Shown: positions 1-10,093, counted from the stretch's first letter. The stretch: 64,000 nucleotides of DNA from VGBO01 sp964453335 (GCA_964453335.1 CAYVOK010000005.1:1-64000); one strand, 5' to 3'. A program made the numbers and translations. Notes: generated by a model from the sequence alone, not told the origin.

Positions 1-456
<456 letters not shown>

Positions 457-495
457 GATATAAAATTTATTGCAACAAACATTATAAGATTGCTT

Positions 496-503
496 CATAA
501 ATA
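496..503 (+). promoter_or_regulatory. T4-late-like promoter element CATAAATA
   Basis: CATAAATA differs by one base from the T4 late promoter TATAAATA. It ends six bases before the ATG at 510, and no ribosome site lies between. Transcription starting at the usual distance would begin at or next to the start codon. Confidence 0.4.
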
Positions 504-509
504 ATTATT

Positions 510-1349
510 ATGCCAGATATAGACAATATAGAAATACCTTTGTATCAACCAAATCAACCCTATCACTACAGTGTTGATAACATCCCATTAGATGCAATTA
601 AATCAAGAGAAAATCTAATTAATACTGCTGTAGAACTAAGCAATACAGCTTTGTCAAATGCTGCAGGTACTGCTGGTACACTAGACACACGCTTAGATCA
701 ATCATTGCAAGATAATGGTAATTTGATAAGTTCTGCCGTAGATACTGCTCTTCACAACATAGGAGCACATGTAGATGGTAATTTTGAAGTATCAGATTCG
801 GAGCTATCTACTTATCAGATAAGTTATCCTTTAGTTGAGAATCCAGTTCCATTTGTAAGAATGTTGCAAGCTGAAAGAGATAAACTAGCGTCTGTGGCTA
901 ATGGTGCTACAGATATTACATTAGATTTTGCCACTCCTACTGGAAATATTAGCATAAATAGTGGAATAGTAACATTTCAATCTTCTACTACAATTAACTG
1001 GTATGTGGATTCTGGAACAAAGTATGTTCAAGCTGAAATATCTACAGTTTATTCAAATCCACACAAACATTATGATAATATCATACCGACTAGTAAATAT
1101 TTGACTCCAGATTATAAAAGTTATAACACTGGAATTACTTCACCATTTATCACAGAATCTTTAAAAGTTTTTATTAACGGGGTGAGGATATTTCCTGGGG
1201 TTTCTGTATATTATCCATCTTTTTCAGACACTCCTACTTTGAAGTTAAACAGTTTTACAGAAGATGGCAGCGGATTAGGATTTGTGCTATTGAATCCAAT
1301 AACAGAAGATGATATTATTTTTATTGATTTCGAAGTCTCATTGGTGTAA
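510..1349 (+). CDS. putative baseplate/tail-fibre structural protein
   Basis: The product is 279 aa with no signal peptide or membrane segment. The N-terminal segment around residues 12-50 (PNQPYHYSVDNIPL followed by REN.LIN.AV) resembles a module in structural proteins of T4-type cyanophages, recalled from memory. The rest is rich in Ser, Thr, Asn and beta-formers, and the C-terminal part (LKVFINGVRI) reads like a beta-sandwich fibre domain. It follows a Pro-rich fibre-like gene and precedes tail-type genes, which supports a virion role. The start is the ATG just behind a CATAAATA element; there is no Shine-Dalgarno sequence. The exact tail component is not identifiable. Confidence 0.55.
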   Translation: MPDIDNIEIPLYQPNQPYHYSVDNIPLDAIKSRENLINTAVELSNTALSNAAGTAGTLDTRLDQSLQDNGNLISSAVDTALHNIGAHVDGNFEVSDSELSTYQISYPLVENPVPFVRMLQAERDKLASVANGATDITLDFATPTGNISINSGIVTFQSSTTINWYVDSGTKYVQAEISTVYSNPHKHYDNIIPTSKYLTPDYKSYNTGITSPFITESLKVFINGVRIFPGVSVYYPSFSDTPTLKLNSFTEDGSGLGFVLLNPITEDDIIFIDFEVSLV

Positions 1350-1354
1350 ACATC

Positions 1355-1873
1355 ATGCTTTTTGCTCCAAAAACTCTTGAAATGGAAATTGGAATCATGA
1401 GTTTTGATGGGAATCATAATCACATAAATATAACAGCAAATAGCGTAAAAAACCTTAGCAGTAATTATGGCTATTTCATATTAATGCCATCTGTTGCAAA
1501 AATGACTCATTTTGAGCACAGAACTTATAAATGCAATGACACAATAACATCTTTGTTGAATGAAGGCATGAAAAGATCTACAAAAGATTGGGTCTATTTC
1601 GTATATTCATCATGCAGGCTTCGTCCAAAAATAGATGAAAAGCTATCAAAATTTATAACAAGTGATAAAGACATATTGTTCCCTGTTGTTGATAGAGTTT
1701 GGAATTTTGTAGATGGTTCCATGAATGGAATACTAATAAACAAAAATTTCTTTAATGAAGTCGGACCTTTTGTTGATGAAAACGACCTCAAAATTACTAA
1801 ATTAGAATGGGCAGATAGAGCCATGAGTAAAGGGGGCAAGTTTAAGGCAATTGTAAATGCTACAAACTTGTGA
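1355..1873 (+). CDS. putative GT-A-like glycosyltransferase domain protein (small)
   Basis: The product is 172 aa. The middle part (STKDWVYFVYSSCRLRP, then ILFPVVDRVWNFVDGSMNG.LINK..F.EVGPF) has the look of family-2 GT-A glycosyltransferases, where an acidic metal-binding motif is followed by a hydrophobic strand and a G.F..E acceptor loop. The classical DxD is not evident, and at 172 aa it is shorter than a full enzyme. It may be a degenerate or non-catalytic relative. It starts five bases after the previous stop and is followed four bases later by the next gene, so it belongs to the + strand tail operon. A role in decorating virion proteins is speculation. Confidence 0.35.
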   Translation: MLFAPKTLEMEIGIMSFDGNHNHINITANSVKNLSSNYGYFILMPSVAKMTHFEHRTYKCNDTITSLLNEGMKRSTKDWVYFVYSSCRLRPKIDEKLSKFITSDKDILFPVVDRVWNFVDGSMNGILINKNFFNEVGPFVDENDLKITKLEWADRAMSKGGKFKAIVNATNL

Positions 1874-1876
1874 TAT

Positions 1877-2539
1877 ATGCAAGAAATAGAAAATTCTCTT
1901 AATTACATAACCAAAAAATATCAAATACCTCAAAAACATTCTAACTTCCAAATCAAAAATTTCATGATTGGAAAAGAAGTAACTGAAACAGCTAAATTAT
2001 GGCAATGTGTTAGAGAGCTAAGTTCAAGAAAAGAATCGCTAGAATCTCTTGGTCAAGAAATAGAATTGCTATCTGACAACATAGAACTTCAAATTATAAA
2101 AATACAAAAGATTTCTATAAAAGATATAAAACTAAGTGAGCACACACAACTAAATGATCTTAATTTACGAAAAAAAGATATAGTATTAAGAAAAGAGAAA
2201 AGGCAACTTGTTATTATGCAAAATAATTTGGAAAAATTAAATCAAAGAAAGATAAGTATATTATCTGAGTGTAAAGAAATTATCGATATTTTCAATGAAT
2301 TGTTGGCTAATACAGAATTCAAGGAATTCGATGATGATAATGCTCAAATAGAATTTTGGAATGCAAAAATGCGAGGAGAGCTTAATCTCCATGCCATGAT
2401 GGGATTTTCCCCAAGTTTAGAATTGGTTAGATCAACTTTGGCTTTGCCAGATACTTGTGAAACAAAACTAAATATGGCAAAAGCACTAATGCAAAATACA
2501 CAAAGGATTGTAGAAAAGAAAAATAACAATGGTAATTGA
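1877..2539 (+). CDS. coiled-coil protein of unknown function
   Basis: The product is 220 aa and is not recognised as a family. Residues about 45-145 are rich in Lys, Glu, Leu, Ile and Gln in a heptad-like pattern, consistent with a long coiled coil. The C-terminal 70 residues are less charged (a MMGFSPSLELVRSTLALPD segment). It lies between the small glycosyltransferase-like gene and the first PKD-domain tail gene. Its last 11 bases overlap that gene, so the two are probably translated together. A structural or chaperone role in tail assembly is possible but not shown. Confidence 0.6.
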   Translation: MQEIENSLNYITKKYQIPQKHSNFQIKNFMIGKEVTETAKLWQCVRELSSRKESLESLGQEIELLSDNIELQIIKIQKISIKDIKLSEHTQLNDLNLRKKDIVLRKEKRQLVIMQNNLEKLNQRKISILSECKEIIDIFNELLANTEFKEFDDDNAQIEFWNAKMRGELNLHAMMGFSPSLELVRSTLALPDTCETKLNMAKALMQNTQRIVEKKNNNGN

Positions 2540-3578
2540 AAAATTAACATCATACGATACTGGATACACTTTAGGTGATTTATCTTTGTTTCCACAAGCT
2601 GTGGATAGCTGGGAACAACTATATGAAGCAAAAAATCTTTCTATAACGAAAACCTCACAATATTTGTCATTTGCAGGTGAAATAATTATCGTAGATGATA
2701 CCAGTTCTTTCCCAGAAAAAGGTATATTAAAACTATCTTTGCCAAATTATTCTGGTTTAAACTCAGAACTTGTTTACTACAATGCTAAAACAAACAATAC
2801 TTTTTACCAACTTATTCGTGGATTTTGTTCTCCAAGATTAGATCAGTATCCTACAGGTCACACTCAAAGCGAGTGGCCAATAGGAACAAAAGTTGAAGCC
2901 GGTGTAATGGCCGAACATCATAATGCAGTTAAAGATGCTATTTATAATATTGAAAATTATCTGGGAGTAAAAAGCAGCACTAGTACAAACACTTTGACGG
3001 GGCTTCTTAAAAAACAAGAAGCAAAAATTCTTGCCCCAAAAGCTTTATTTCGTGGTTATCCAACTAGTGGCACTACACCTTTAACTGTAACCTTTCATAG
3101 TTTTGCAACATCAAATACAATAAGGTATTTTTGGGATTTTGGAGATGGAGCAGTTTCATTCGAAAAAAATCCTATTCATACTTATATGAATGAAGGAAAT
3201 TATACAGTACAGCTTAGAACTATAACATCTTTGGGAGCACAAGGGTTTACAACCAAAAAAAATTATATTTCTGTTTCAAATCAATATGCGTTCCCATTCT
3301 TTTATGCTTCTCCAACATGTGGAATATCAAGTGATACAGCATCTTCTACGAGTGTAACTCCTACATCTTTTTTGATTATTGATCAAACTAATGCAGAAAT
3401 AGTAAATAGGCTGTGGGAATTTGGGGATGGAACAACATATTTTGCAGAAAATCCAAACGAACATGTTGCCTATCATGTATTTGAGAAGCCAGGTTGTTAT
3501 GAAATTTCTCTAAGTGTAGAACTTAAAGGGCAGCAGGTTTTGAGAGTTTTTAATAAAGTTATAGTAAAGGTAATCTAA
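2529..3578 (+). CDS. tail/fibre protein with shared N-terminal module and two PKD domains
   Basis: The product is 349 aa. Residues about 1-165 form a module also found in the next two proteins, marked by GVMAEHHNAVKDAIYNIENY. Two PKD-type beta-sandwich domains follow: the first at about 175-260 (FWDFGDGAVSF, then HTYMNEGNYTVQLR), the second at about 285-349 (LWEFGDGTTYF, then YHVFEKPGCYEISL). PKD domains usually mediate surface or glycan contacts, and in phages they occur in tail proteins. The gene overlaps the upstream coding region and is followed one base later by its paralogue. Role as a virion surface protein is inferred from domains and context. Confidence 0.65.
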   Translation: MVIEKLTSYDTGYTLGDLSLFPQAVDSWEQLYEAKNLSITKTSQYLSFAGEIIIVDDTSSFPEKGILKLSLPNYSGLNSELVYYNAKTNNTFYQLIRGFCSPRLDQYPTGHTQSEWPIGTKVEAGVMAEHHNAVKDAIYNIENYLGVKSSTSTNTLTGLLKKQEAKILAPKALFRGYPTSGTTPLTVTFHSFATSNTIRYFWDFGDGAVSFEKNPIHTYMNEGNYTVQLRTITSLGAQGFTTKKNYISVSNQYAFPFFYASPTCGISSDTASSTSVTPTSFLIIDQTNAEIVNRLWEFGDGTTYFAENPNEHVAYHVFEKPGCYEISLSVELKGQQVLRVFNKVIVKVI

Positions 3579-3579
3579 A

Positions 3580-5838
3580 ATGTTGCCAGAAATCAAATTC
3601 CCAGATGCAATAGATGATGAAAATAACCTGTATTTAGTAAAAGATTCAGTTTACCTGAAGTTAGCAACTGATTATGTTCCTGGCGATTCAACTATTAATG
3701 TTGAATTTGATTCTGTTAGAACTCCACTTTTCCCCAGCACAGGAATAATTACCCTAACAGAACAATGTTCTGACCCAGAATATAGGGCAATTTCATTTTA
3801 CTATACGAGCTTTACTAATAATGTTTTTAGCGGCTTGACCTTATTAAAAGGTTTTTATGATAATGTAATAAAACCAGCATTTTATACTACAGTTGTGATG
3901 AATGTAATGGCTGAACACCACAACTCCCTAAAAGATGCTATAAAAAATATAGAATTGTATGCTGGAAAAAAGGTAAAGGATAGAAAAATATCTCTAACTC
4001 CACAAATTGGAACCCTAGAAGATAGAATTACAGCGTTGCAACAATTAGCATATGAACCAAAAGCTTGGTTTAGTTTTGATACAGTTGTAGGCTTGGCTCC
4101 ATTAACTGTAAAGTTTAACAATGAAAGTATTAGAACAGGTGAAGAAATACCTGAAAATACAATTGAGTATAGCTGGGATTTTGGAGACAATACAGCAAGC
4201 AATATAAACTATACAATATCACAAACATGTGTTAATACTTGCAACCCAAATGTGACTGAAGTAGATTCGAATACTGTATTACACACTTACACAAGCCCAG
4301 GTATTTTCACAGTTAGTTTAACAGTAAAAAACGATTTCGGAGAAGATACTTTTCAAATTAAAGAAGCAATAAATGTTAAATACCCAGCTCCTGACGAGGC
4401 TGTAATCCAAATTACAAATGGCAATCTACAACAGGTAGTAAACGGTATCTTTAAAAGTCCAACAAACACCCCAATAGAAATTAAAATACCATCTGGAGTA
4501 AATCCTGCTACTGGAGAAACTTATGCTGGAGAGCCTGTAAATAGTAGCGGAAGTCCATTAGATCCAATTGTTAAATATACATGGGAAATAGCAGATGATA
4601 TTGATCATGCAAATTCCTCTTCAACTCTTGCGCTTTTTAGCATAGGAGGTATTTATGATTTATCTGTTAGGTGTGATACAAAATATCTTTCATACAGAAT
4701 AACAAATAAAACAGATTATTTAAATATTGTTGAAAATACAAATCTTTGGTTATTTACTTTTTTCGGATCATCTACAAGTATTATACAAGCTTCTGAAATG
4801 GGATTTTTAAGCGAAACATTTAAAACAAAACAAAACTCTTTTTATACTATATCTGCAAATAATGATTTTCTAAATGACCCCATATACTTGAACAAGACTC
4901 AGTTGAAAAAGGAATTTAGTAGAAATACAAATTTTAGATCAATAGGCACAAGCACTTCTGGATATAATGGCGTATCTTTAGTACATTATGCAAGCGGAAG
5001 AGCTTATGGATATCCAATAGCCAACGAAACAATTAAGTGTTTCACATATAATGGATTTTCAGAGCAATATTCTGTAACCGGCATGCCAACTATAACTAGA
5101 CCTTGGAATTGGGTTCCCCTTAATTATGATGAATTATCATATTTTATATTAGGAAACTTATCAACAGCACAAGACCCTGGAACATCAGTAACTAATTGGG
5201 GAAGTGTAACAATACACAATGTAGAAACAAATGTAATTCAGACTGGAACCCTTGCAGCATCAGATTTTGTTGGACAGGCAAGCTTGCTTCAACAAAATGC
5301 AGTTGCGAATTTTTCATCTGGGGGAGTTTCAGAATATGGTTATTTTAGTGCTTATAGACAAGCATTAAGAGATAATACATATTATATTCTAAAAAATGAT
5401 AAGGTTGGGTCTAATTTCAGAATATATTCATTTTATTCAACTTATCAAGATCCAACAGTATGGCTTGGTGGATTTAAAAAGCTGCCAGACATGCTAGGAC
5501 CAACAAAGCTTGAAGGAGAATTAGTAAATTTACAATCTGGCATCTATTTTTTCAATAATACTGGTGCTGTTTCTGCATTTGATACCGATCTTGGTGTCTG
5601 GAGAACCGGGGGGCCAGGATTGAATTCAGTAGAATTCATAAAAGTACAAGATGCCAACACTTTAAATTATGATGATGAAACAAATTCGCTTTTAGCATCA
5701 AGTGATGGTAGCAATAATGCATATATAAGTTATGACTATAGTCCTAATTCTTTTATTAAATTTAACGATTTAGATTTGACATTTACTAAATTAGGAAGTA
5801 GACCAGAAGGTAATCAATGGGCTATAGGCACATATTGA
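3580..5838 (+). CDS. large tail/fibre protein with PKD domain(s)
   Basis: The product is 752 aa. Residues 1-150 are the same N-terminal module as in the flanking genes (FPDAIDDENNLYLVKDSVYLK at the start, then VMAEHHNSLKDAIKNIELY). A PKD domain lies at about 160-265 (YSWDFGDNTAS, later LHTYTSPGIFTVSLTV), and a second, weaker PKD-like segment at about 270-390 (YTWEIADDIDHANSSSTLALFSIGGIYDLSVR). The last 360 residues are rich in aromatic residues and beta-strands with no family recognised; they may be a receptor-binding or propeller-like head. It sits in a run of three related genes, probably parts of one tail appendage. Confidence 0.6.
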   Translation: MLPEIKFPDAIDDENNLYLVKDSVYLKLATDYVPGDSTINVEFDSVRTPLFPSTGIITLTEQCSDPEYRAISFYYTSFTNNVFSGLTLLKGFYDNVIKPAFYTTVVMNVMAEHHNSLKDAIKNIELYAGKKVKDRKISLTPQIGTLEDRITALQQLAYEPKAWFSFDTVVGLAPLTVKFNNESIRTGEEIPENTIEYSWDFGDNTASNINYTISQTCVNTCNPNVTEVDSNTVLHTYTSPGIFTVSLTVKNDFGEDTFQIKEAINVKYPAPDEAVIQITNGNLQQVVNGIFKSPTNTPIEIKIPSGVNPATGETYAGEPVNSSGSPLDPIVKYTWEIADDIDHANSSSTLALFSIGGIYDLSVRCDTKYLSYRITNKTDYLNIVENTNLWLFTFFGSSTSIIQASEMGFLSETFKTKQNSFYTISANNDFLNDPIYLNKTQLKKEFSRNTNFRSIGTSTSGYNGVSLVHYASGRAYGYPIANETIKCFTYNGFSEQYSVTGMPTITRPWNWVPLNYDELSYFILGNLSTAQDPGTSVTNWGSVTIHNVETNVIQTGTLAASDFVGQASLLQQNAVANFSSGGVSEYGYFSAYRQALRDNTYYILKNDKVGSNFRIYSFYSTYQDPTVWLGGFKKLPDMLGPTKLEGELVNLQSGIYFFNNTGAVSAFDTDLGVWRTGGPGLNSVEFIKVQDANTLNYDDETNSLLASSDGSNNAYISYDYSPNSFIKFNDLDLTFTKLGSRPEGNQWAIGTY

Positions 5839-5853
5839 TATAGAGGAAAAAAA

Positions 5854-8800
5854 TTGGCAATCTATCCCCCTAAAATCGTATACCCAGATGATTACGATAC
5901 TGATCGCAACCTCCTGCTAGTTTATAACACTTCTGAAGCTCCACTTACAGAAAATTTAGAAGCATGGGCAAAAGAAATATATTTAAAGCCAGTACCAGCA
6001 GACAAACCAGAAATATGGGCAGATAATGGATTTGTAAATATATCTGGCGAATTGATTTACTACGATAATGTACAAAAAGATTATGGTACTGGGAAAGTAT
6101 CGGCTCTGTTAAATTGTATTAGAAACTTAGGTGGCGAATCTCCTAAATATAATCCCGCAGGTACTTTTGCAAGAGGTTTTGTTGTAGCAGAACATCATAA
6201 TCAATTAGCAAGGGCTGCAGCAAACCTTGAAAATTTTATCGGCATAGAAAATTCAACAAATAAAAATACTTTAGATTGGAAAATAAGAAATATAGCATTA
6301 CAACAGCCCATAGTTGATGATACCTGTCCTACAGTAACTTTTTATTATTATATTGTTAGTCAAAACAATACTACAGGAACTCTAATTGAATATGAACTTG
6401 AAATTATAGGAGACTATGAAAGTTTTTTAATAGATTTTGGTGATGGAAATACAGAAGCAGTAAACTTAAGTGGCACCCATAACTACTCTCCAAACACTAA
6501 AGTAGACCCTCTAGCAAGAGTTAATTCTGCTAATTGCGAAATAACACAAAGCGCTTTAGAAAGAAACGAACCAAATGAGCCGCTAGTTCAAATATTACCA
6601 CAAAATCTAGAAACTATTTTGCCAGACTTGCCAGTCATACCAGATATTGAATTTAATTTTGGCACTCTTGTTAATGCTGACATTCAACTTCCGCCAATAG
6701 TATTTCCTTGTTTGGATATCGGGCCATTTGGACCTATTCAAATTCCCAGCGTTATAAATATTGTGCCTCCAATTAATATTCCAAGTGTAATAAATTTTGG
6801 AGCAGTTCCAAATATTCCTAGTAATATTACCATTTCACCATTTCCTCCAATACCATCGTCCATAGATATAACCCCTGCTGTAATTGATATTTTGGGTGGA
6901 AACTCATGTAATGTTTGTTCCCAGGATGTAAAAATTGTTAATGGCAAAACTTCTTCATATCCATGCGGAACAGATGGATGCTTTTTATGTGCTGGAGATA
7001 CAGGTAAAATTTCTAAAGTTGAAATTTATATCAATGATTTCAACATTACAGGAACTAAGGATTGGGGAAGCTTAAAACTACTTGTTCAATCTCCATCTGG
7101 TAAAACAGTTTTATTAATGGGTAGCGGCAGTATTGGAGAGAATTTCAAAGGACCTGTAAACATAAAATTTACTGATAGCGCATCAGAATATCTATATAAT
7201 CTTACTGGCCCATTACAAAATGGTTCATACAAACCTTCGCCTAACAACAACCAATTCTCTGCTTCTGCCGGTAGAAGCAATTTGGTAGCCCCAGCACCAC
7301 AAGCATCTGAATCTAAACCATATGGAACATCTCTTCAAACATTTAAAAATGATGATATAAGCAAAGCAGGATGGAGTTTTTGGATTGTTACTAGCGATCC
7401 AAATATGAATGCTTCTTTTTCTAGTTTGTGCGTGGACATTCAGTATACTTTAAAACAAACTTGCCCAGTACCCACGCCTACACCTACACCCACCCCGACA
7501 CCGACACCGACACCCACCCCGACACCAACACCCACGCCCACGCCTGTGCCTACTCCGGTGCCTACGCCATTTCCTACACCCTTCCCTACGCCTGTGCCCA
7601 CACCAGTACCCACGCCATTCCCAACACCGTTCCCCACACCTGTTCCTACACCAGTATCGCCGCCAGGATCACCACCCGGATCACCGCCGGGATCACCGCC
7701 GGGATCACCACCCGGATCACCACCGGGCGTAACACCGGGTGTAACACCGGGTGTTACGCCAAATAGAGGTTGCGGCACTTGTGTATTCCAATGGGATATG
7801 AGCGACTGTTTAGCTGATTTTCTATGTACGTATAAATGGGAGGGTGGCAACTGGGTTCTTTACGCCAGCGATGGTTGCGATCAAGGTACAAGTGGTAGCA
7901 AATATCCTTGCAGATGTCTTACTCCTGTAGAAGCACTAGCTAAAAACCTTTTGCCAACAACTTACAGGAACTGTGGTCTTCCTGGCGAACCGCAAAAACC
8001 TTGCGACGAGTTTTTAGGATGCTATAAAGGTGATTGGGAAAAAATTACTAATAATTGCACAAGTGTTGGAAACTGTGTTCCGCCAGTTAGAGAAGGCACA
8101 TATATTGATGAAAGTGCAACTACAAATTGTGAATGTAAATCTCCTACAGTTTGTGGTCAATGCAAGTACCAATGGGTAATTATACCAGGAAAGGGTGGCT
8201 CATGGGTTGAATATGAAGTTACTGGCGACTGTGAATTTTCACAAGAATCAGCAGGTTGCATGGACCCAGCAAATGGTAGTTGTGAATTTGAATGCAAAAA
8301 TGAAAATGGCAATTACACATGGCTTCTTTTAAGCAATTCATGTATAAGTCCATGTTCATGTCAGCCAGATGTTGGCCCATGTAGTGAACTGGAAGAATTT
8401 TTAGTTACTACTCAACCGTGTGCGAAGAAATGTATTTGTCCAGGAGAGCCGGATGGAGATGGCGTTGAAGCTGGCCAAATTTATCCAGTAGATTGCAGCG
8501 AAGATTTTGGGTCTGTAACTTTTGCAGCGGCATTTGCTATGACATCACTCTACAATAATAATTTCGAAACTTACCCTGAAGCAAAAGAATTTTCAGTAAA
8601 TTTAGAATCGCTTGCTTATTCATCTAATATAGATGAAATTAAAAACAAACTTACATTTAGACCTATTCAATTGCAGGAAAAAACATGTTTTGTCAAAGAC
8701 TTAGAAGTAAGAAGCTTAAATTTGAATAAGGAAAAAAATATAAAAGAAATACCATTTATTGATCATGCAATTAAATATAATGATAAAGAAACAAAAATAT

Positions 8801-8880
8801 ACAAAGTAAGGGATAAAAAGCACGATGTAAAACCTGACCTGAGTGATATTTTTGGAGATCCTGATGGAAAACAAAACTAA
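5854..8880 (+). CDS. very large modular tail protein: shared module, P-domain-like region, Pro-rich stalk, Cys-rich domain
   Basis: The product is 1008 aa. The start is TTG, chosen because AGAGG lies about seven bases upstream. Residues 1-150 are the shared module (VVAEHHNQLARAAANLENF). About 170-215 is a degenerate PKD-like domain (FLIDFGDGN). About 350-532 resembles the P domain of proprotein convertases (SKVEIYINDFNITGTKDWGS, LLVQSPSGKTVLL, SKAGWSFWIV). About 537-600 is a PTPTP/PVPTPFP stalk and about 600-636 a PPGS/PGVT collagen-like segment. About 637-880 is Cys-rich and probably disulfide- or metal-stabilised. The last 120 residues are charged. It looks like an extended fibre with an adhesive tip. 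Its last 17 bases overlap the next gene. Confidence 0.6.
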   Translation: MAIYPPKIVYPDDYDTDRNLLLVYNTSEAPLTENLEAWAKEIYLKPVPADKPEIWADNGFVNISGELIYYDNVQKDYGTGKVSALLNCIRNLGGESPKYNPAGTFARGFVVAEHHNQLARAAANLENFIGIENSTNKNTLDWKIRNIALQQPIVDDTCPTVTFYYYIVSQNNTTGTLIEYELEIIGDYESFLIDFGDGNTEAVNLSGTHNYSPNTKVDPLARVNSANCEITQSALERNEPNEPLVQILPQNLETILPDLPVIPDIEFNFGTLVNADIQLPPIVFPCLDIGPFGPIQIPSVINIVPPINIPSVINFGAVPNIPSNITISPFPPIPSSIDITPAVIDILGGNSCNVCSQDVKIVNGKTSSYPCGTDGCFLCAGDTGKISKVEIYINDFNITGTKDWGSLKLLVQSPSGKTVLLMGSGSIGENFKGPVNIKFTDSASEYLYNLTGPLQNGSYKPSPNNNQFSASAGRSNLVAPAPQASESKPYGTSLQTFKNDDISKAGWSFWIVTSDPNMNASFSSLCVDIQYTLKQTCPVPTPTPTPTPTPTPTPTPTPTPTPTPVPTPVPTPFPTPFPTPVPTPVPTPFPTPFPTPVPTPVSPPGSPPGSPPGSPPGSPPGSPPGVTPGVTPGVTPNRGCGTCVFQWDMSDCLADFLCTYKWEGGNWVLYASDGCDQGTSGSKYPCRCLTPVEALAKNLLPTTYRNCGLPGEPQKPCDEFLGCYKGDWEKITNNCTSVGNCVPPVREGTYIDESATTNCECKSPTVCGQCKYQWVIIPGKGGSWVEYEVTGDCEFSQESAGCMDPANGSCEFECKNENGNYTWLLLSNSCISPCSCQPDVGPCSELEEFLVTTQPCAKKCICPGEPDGDGVEAGQIYPVDCSEDFGSVTFAAAFAMTSLYNNNFETYPEAKEFSVNLESLAYSSNIDEIKNKLTFRPIQLQEKTCFVKDLEVRSLNLNKEKNIKEIPFIDHAIKYNDKETKIYKVRDKKHDVKPDLSDIFGDPDGKQN
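7464..7760 (+). repeat. in-frame Pro/Thr and PPGS/PGVT tandem repeats
   Basis: Low-complexity coding repeats of CCxACx units (PT, PVPT, PFPT), then GGATCACCN units (GSPP) and CCGGGTGTNACA units (PGVT). They form the stalk of the 1008-aa tail protein. The antisense GVGVG frame is a by-product of this composition. Confidence 0.8.
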
Positions 8881-9766
8881 TGATTTGAGAGTTTTATCAA
8901 TTATAAACTCTGAAAATCAAAAAGAAAACATATCAATAAAAACAACCAAAGACAGAAACGAATACTCTCTGGCTAATAATTTATGGGTTAGAAATTTTAC
9001 CAGAGATGATACTAAAGCTTTGGATATTAATGAATTATATTCAGAAAATGAAATACGATTATGCATTGAAAATGAAATAAAAAATTCTAAGCTCGCTGTT
9101 CCAAACATATCAACGGAGGATTTTGATTTTAATTCTGTAATAATTATTTCAAATGGTTATGGATTTCGTGAAAATCATAAACAATTAATAGAATCTATAA
9201 AAACCTATGATGGAAGACAAGTAATATGTGTAAACAATACAGTAATTGCATGGAATGCTAATAAATATCCAAATTTTTATTTAACTAATTCTTTTTACAG
9301 GCTTTCTGCAATGAACTTTCTTCCTAGATTGATTTGCAGTCAGAGAATAGATTATGACTTTTTGAAAAGCTACAGAAATAATAAGTTTGTTTATTCTCCT
9401 ACACCAAATTACAAGTTTAGCAGTCCTAATGCAATAGATGAAACTTGTTTTATTGATGAGTATAGAAATCCAATATGTGCTGCACTTGCATGTGCTTATA
9501 AATTTAAAGCATCAAGAATATTTTTGGCATTCTGTTCAGAAGGATATGAAAAACAGAGAGACGGAATGATTGATGTTGGCAATGGAATTTTTATGTATCC
9601 ACAACAGCAGCTTGCGAATAATCTAATTAATCATATGATATTTTGGTACAGGTATTCGAATCCTTTAATAAAAATATTTCACACGGGATTAAAAAATTCG
9701 TTTTCATTTGCTAAATATCTAAAAGTAGAAGATTTTATAGAAGCGGTAAATTATGAGAGGCCATGA
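8864..9766 (+). CDS. putative DUF115/MAF-like glycosyltransferase-type protein
   Basis: The product is 300 aa. The start is the ATG at 8864, with GGAG about eight bases upstream; an earlier in-frame GTG at 8843 lacks this site. Residues about 88-120 (SVIIISNGYGFRENH, then QVICVNNTV) and about 195-235 (DEYRNPICAALACAYKFKAS, RIFLAFCSEG) resemble the nucleotide-sugar-binding core of the DUF115 or motility-accessory-factor family (6-hydroxymethylpterin pyrophosphokinase / nonulosonate transferase fold). The assignment is by eye and weak. The gene overlaps the big tail gene at the 5' end and the next small gene at the 3' end. A role in modifying tail proteins is possible. Confidence 0.4.
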   Translation: MENKTNDLRVLSIINSENQKENISIKTTKDRNEYSLANNLWVRNFTRDDTKALDINELYSENEIRLCIENEIKNSKLAVPNISTEDFDFNSVIIISNGYGFRENHKQLIESIKTYDGRQVICVNNTVIAWNANKYPNFYLTNSFYRLSAMNFLPRLICSQRIDYDFLKSYRNNKFVYSPTPNYKFSSPNAIDETCFIDEYRNPICAALACAYKFKASRIFLAFCSEGYEKQRDGMIDVGNGIFMYPQQQLANNLINHMIFWYRYSNPLIKIFHTGLKNSFSFAKYLKVEDFIEAVNYERP

Positions 9767-10046
9767 GTTTAAAGACTTACAAAATGATTTCCTAAGAGAT
9801 TTCAAAAAATGGATGAATTCTGATCATGATAACAATCTGATTACTGTTAACTCTTTTGTTAGACCTAATACTGAAATAAAAAATATTTTAGAAAATATAG
9901 ATTGTCCAATACAAAACCATACTGCAAAAGAAATAGTTAAGTGCTTTATGAAAAATGGTGGTCGTGTTAAAGAAATTGCAGAAAATGTATGTTTAGTACA
10001 GACAAAAAAAGGCAAGTTTTACATCAATAAAAATTTCTTGGATTAA
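9753..10046 (+). CDS. small hypothetical protein
   Basis: The product is 97 aa and no family is recognised. It is mixed alpha/beta, charged and probably cytosolic (KDLQNDFLRDFKKWM near the start, FMKNGGRVKEIAENV.LVQTKKGKFYI near the end). Its start lies inside the last 14 bases of the preceding gene, so it is translationally coupled to it. A strong hairpin terminator follows directly after the stop, so it closes the operon. Confidence 0.6.
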   Translation: MRGHEFKDLQNDFLRDFKKWMNSDHDNNLITVNSFVRPNTEIKNILENIDCPIQNHTAKEIVKCFMKNGGRVKEIAENVCLVQTKKGKFYINKNFLD

Positions 10047-10049
10047 AAA

Positions 10050-10075
10050 AAAGAGGCAGGAAAACCTGCCTCTTT
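10050..10075. terminator. bidirectional hairpin terminator
   Basis: An 11-bp perfect stem AAAGAGGCAGG / CCTGCCTCTTT with an AAAA loop, followed by T on the + side and preceded by A on the other. It lies between convergent genes and can serve both. Confidence 0.88.
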
Positions 10076-10093
10076 TATATTTTAAATAAAAGC

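Noticed and set aside
7440..7850. Long minus-strand frame encoding GVGVG repeats
   Set aside because: It is the exact complement of the Pro/Thr and PPGS stalk of the 1008-aa protein. It has no ribosome site and no sequence outside the repeat.
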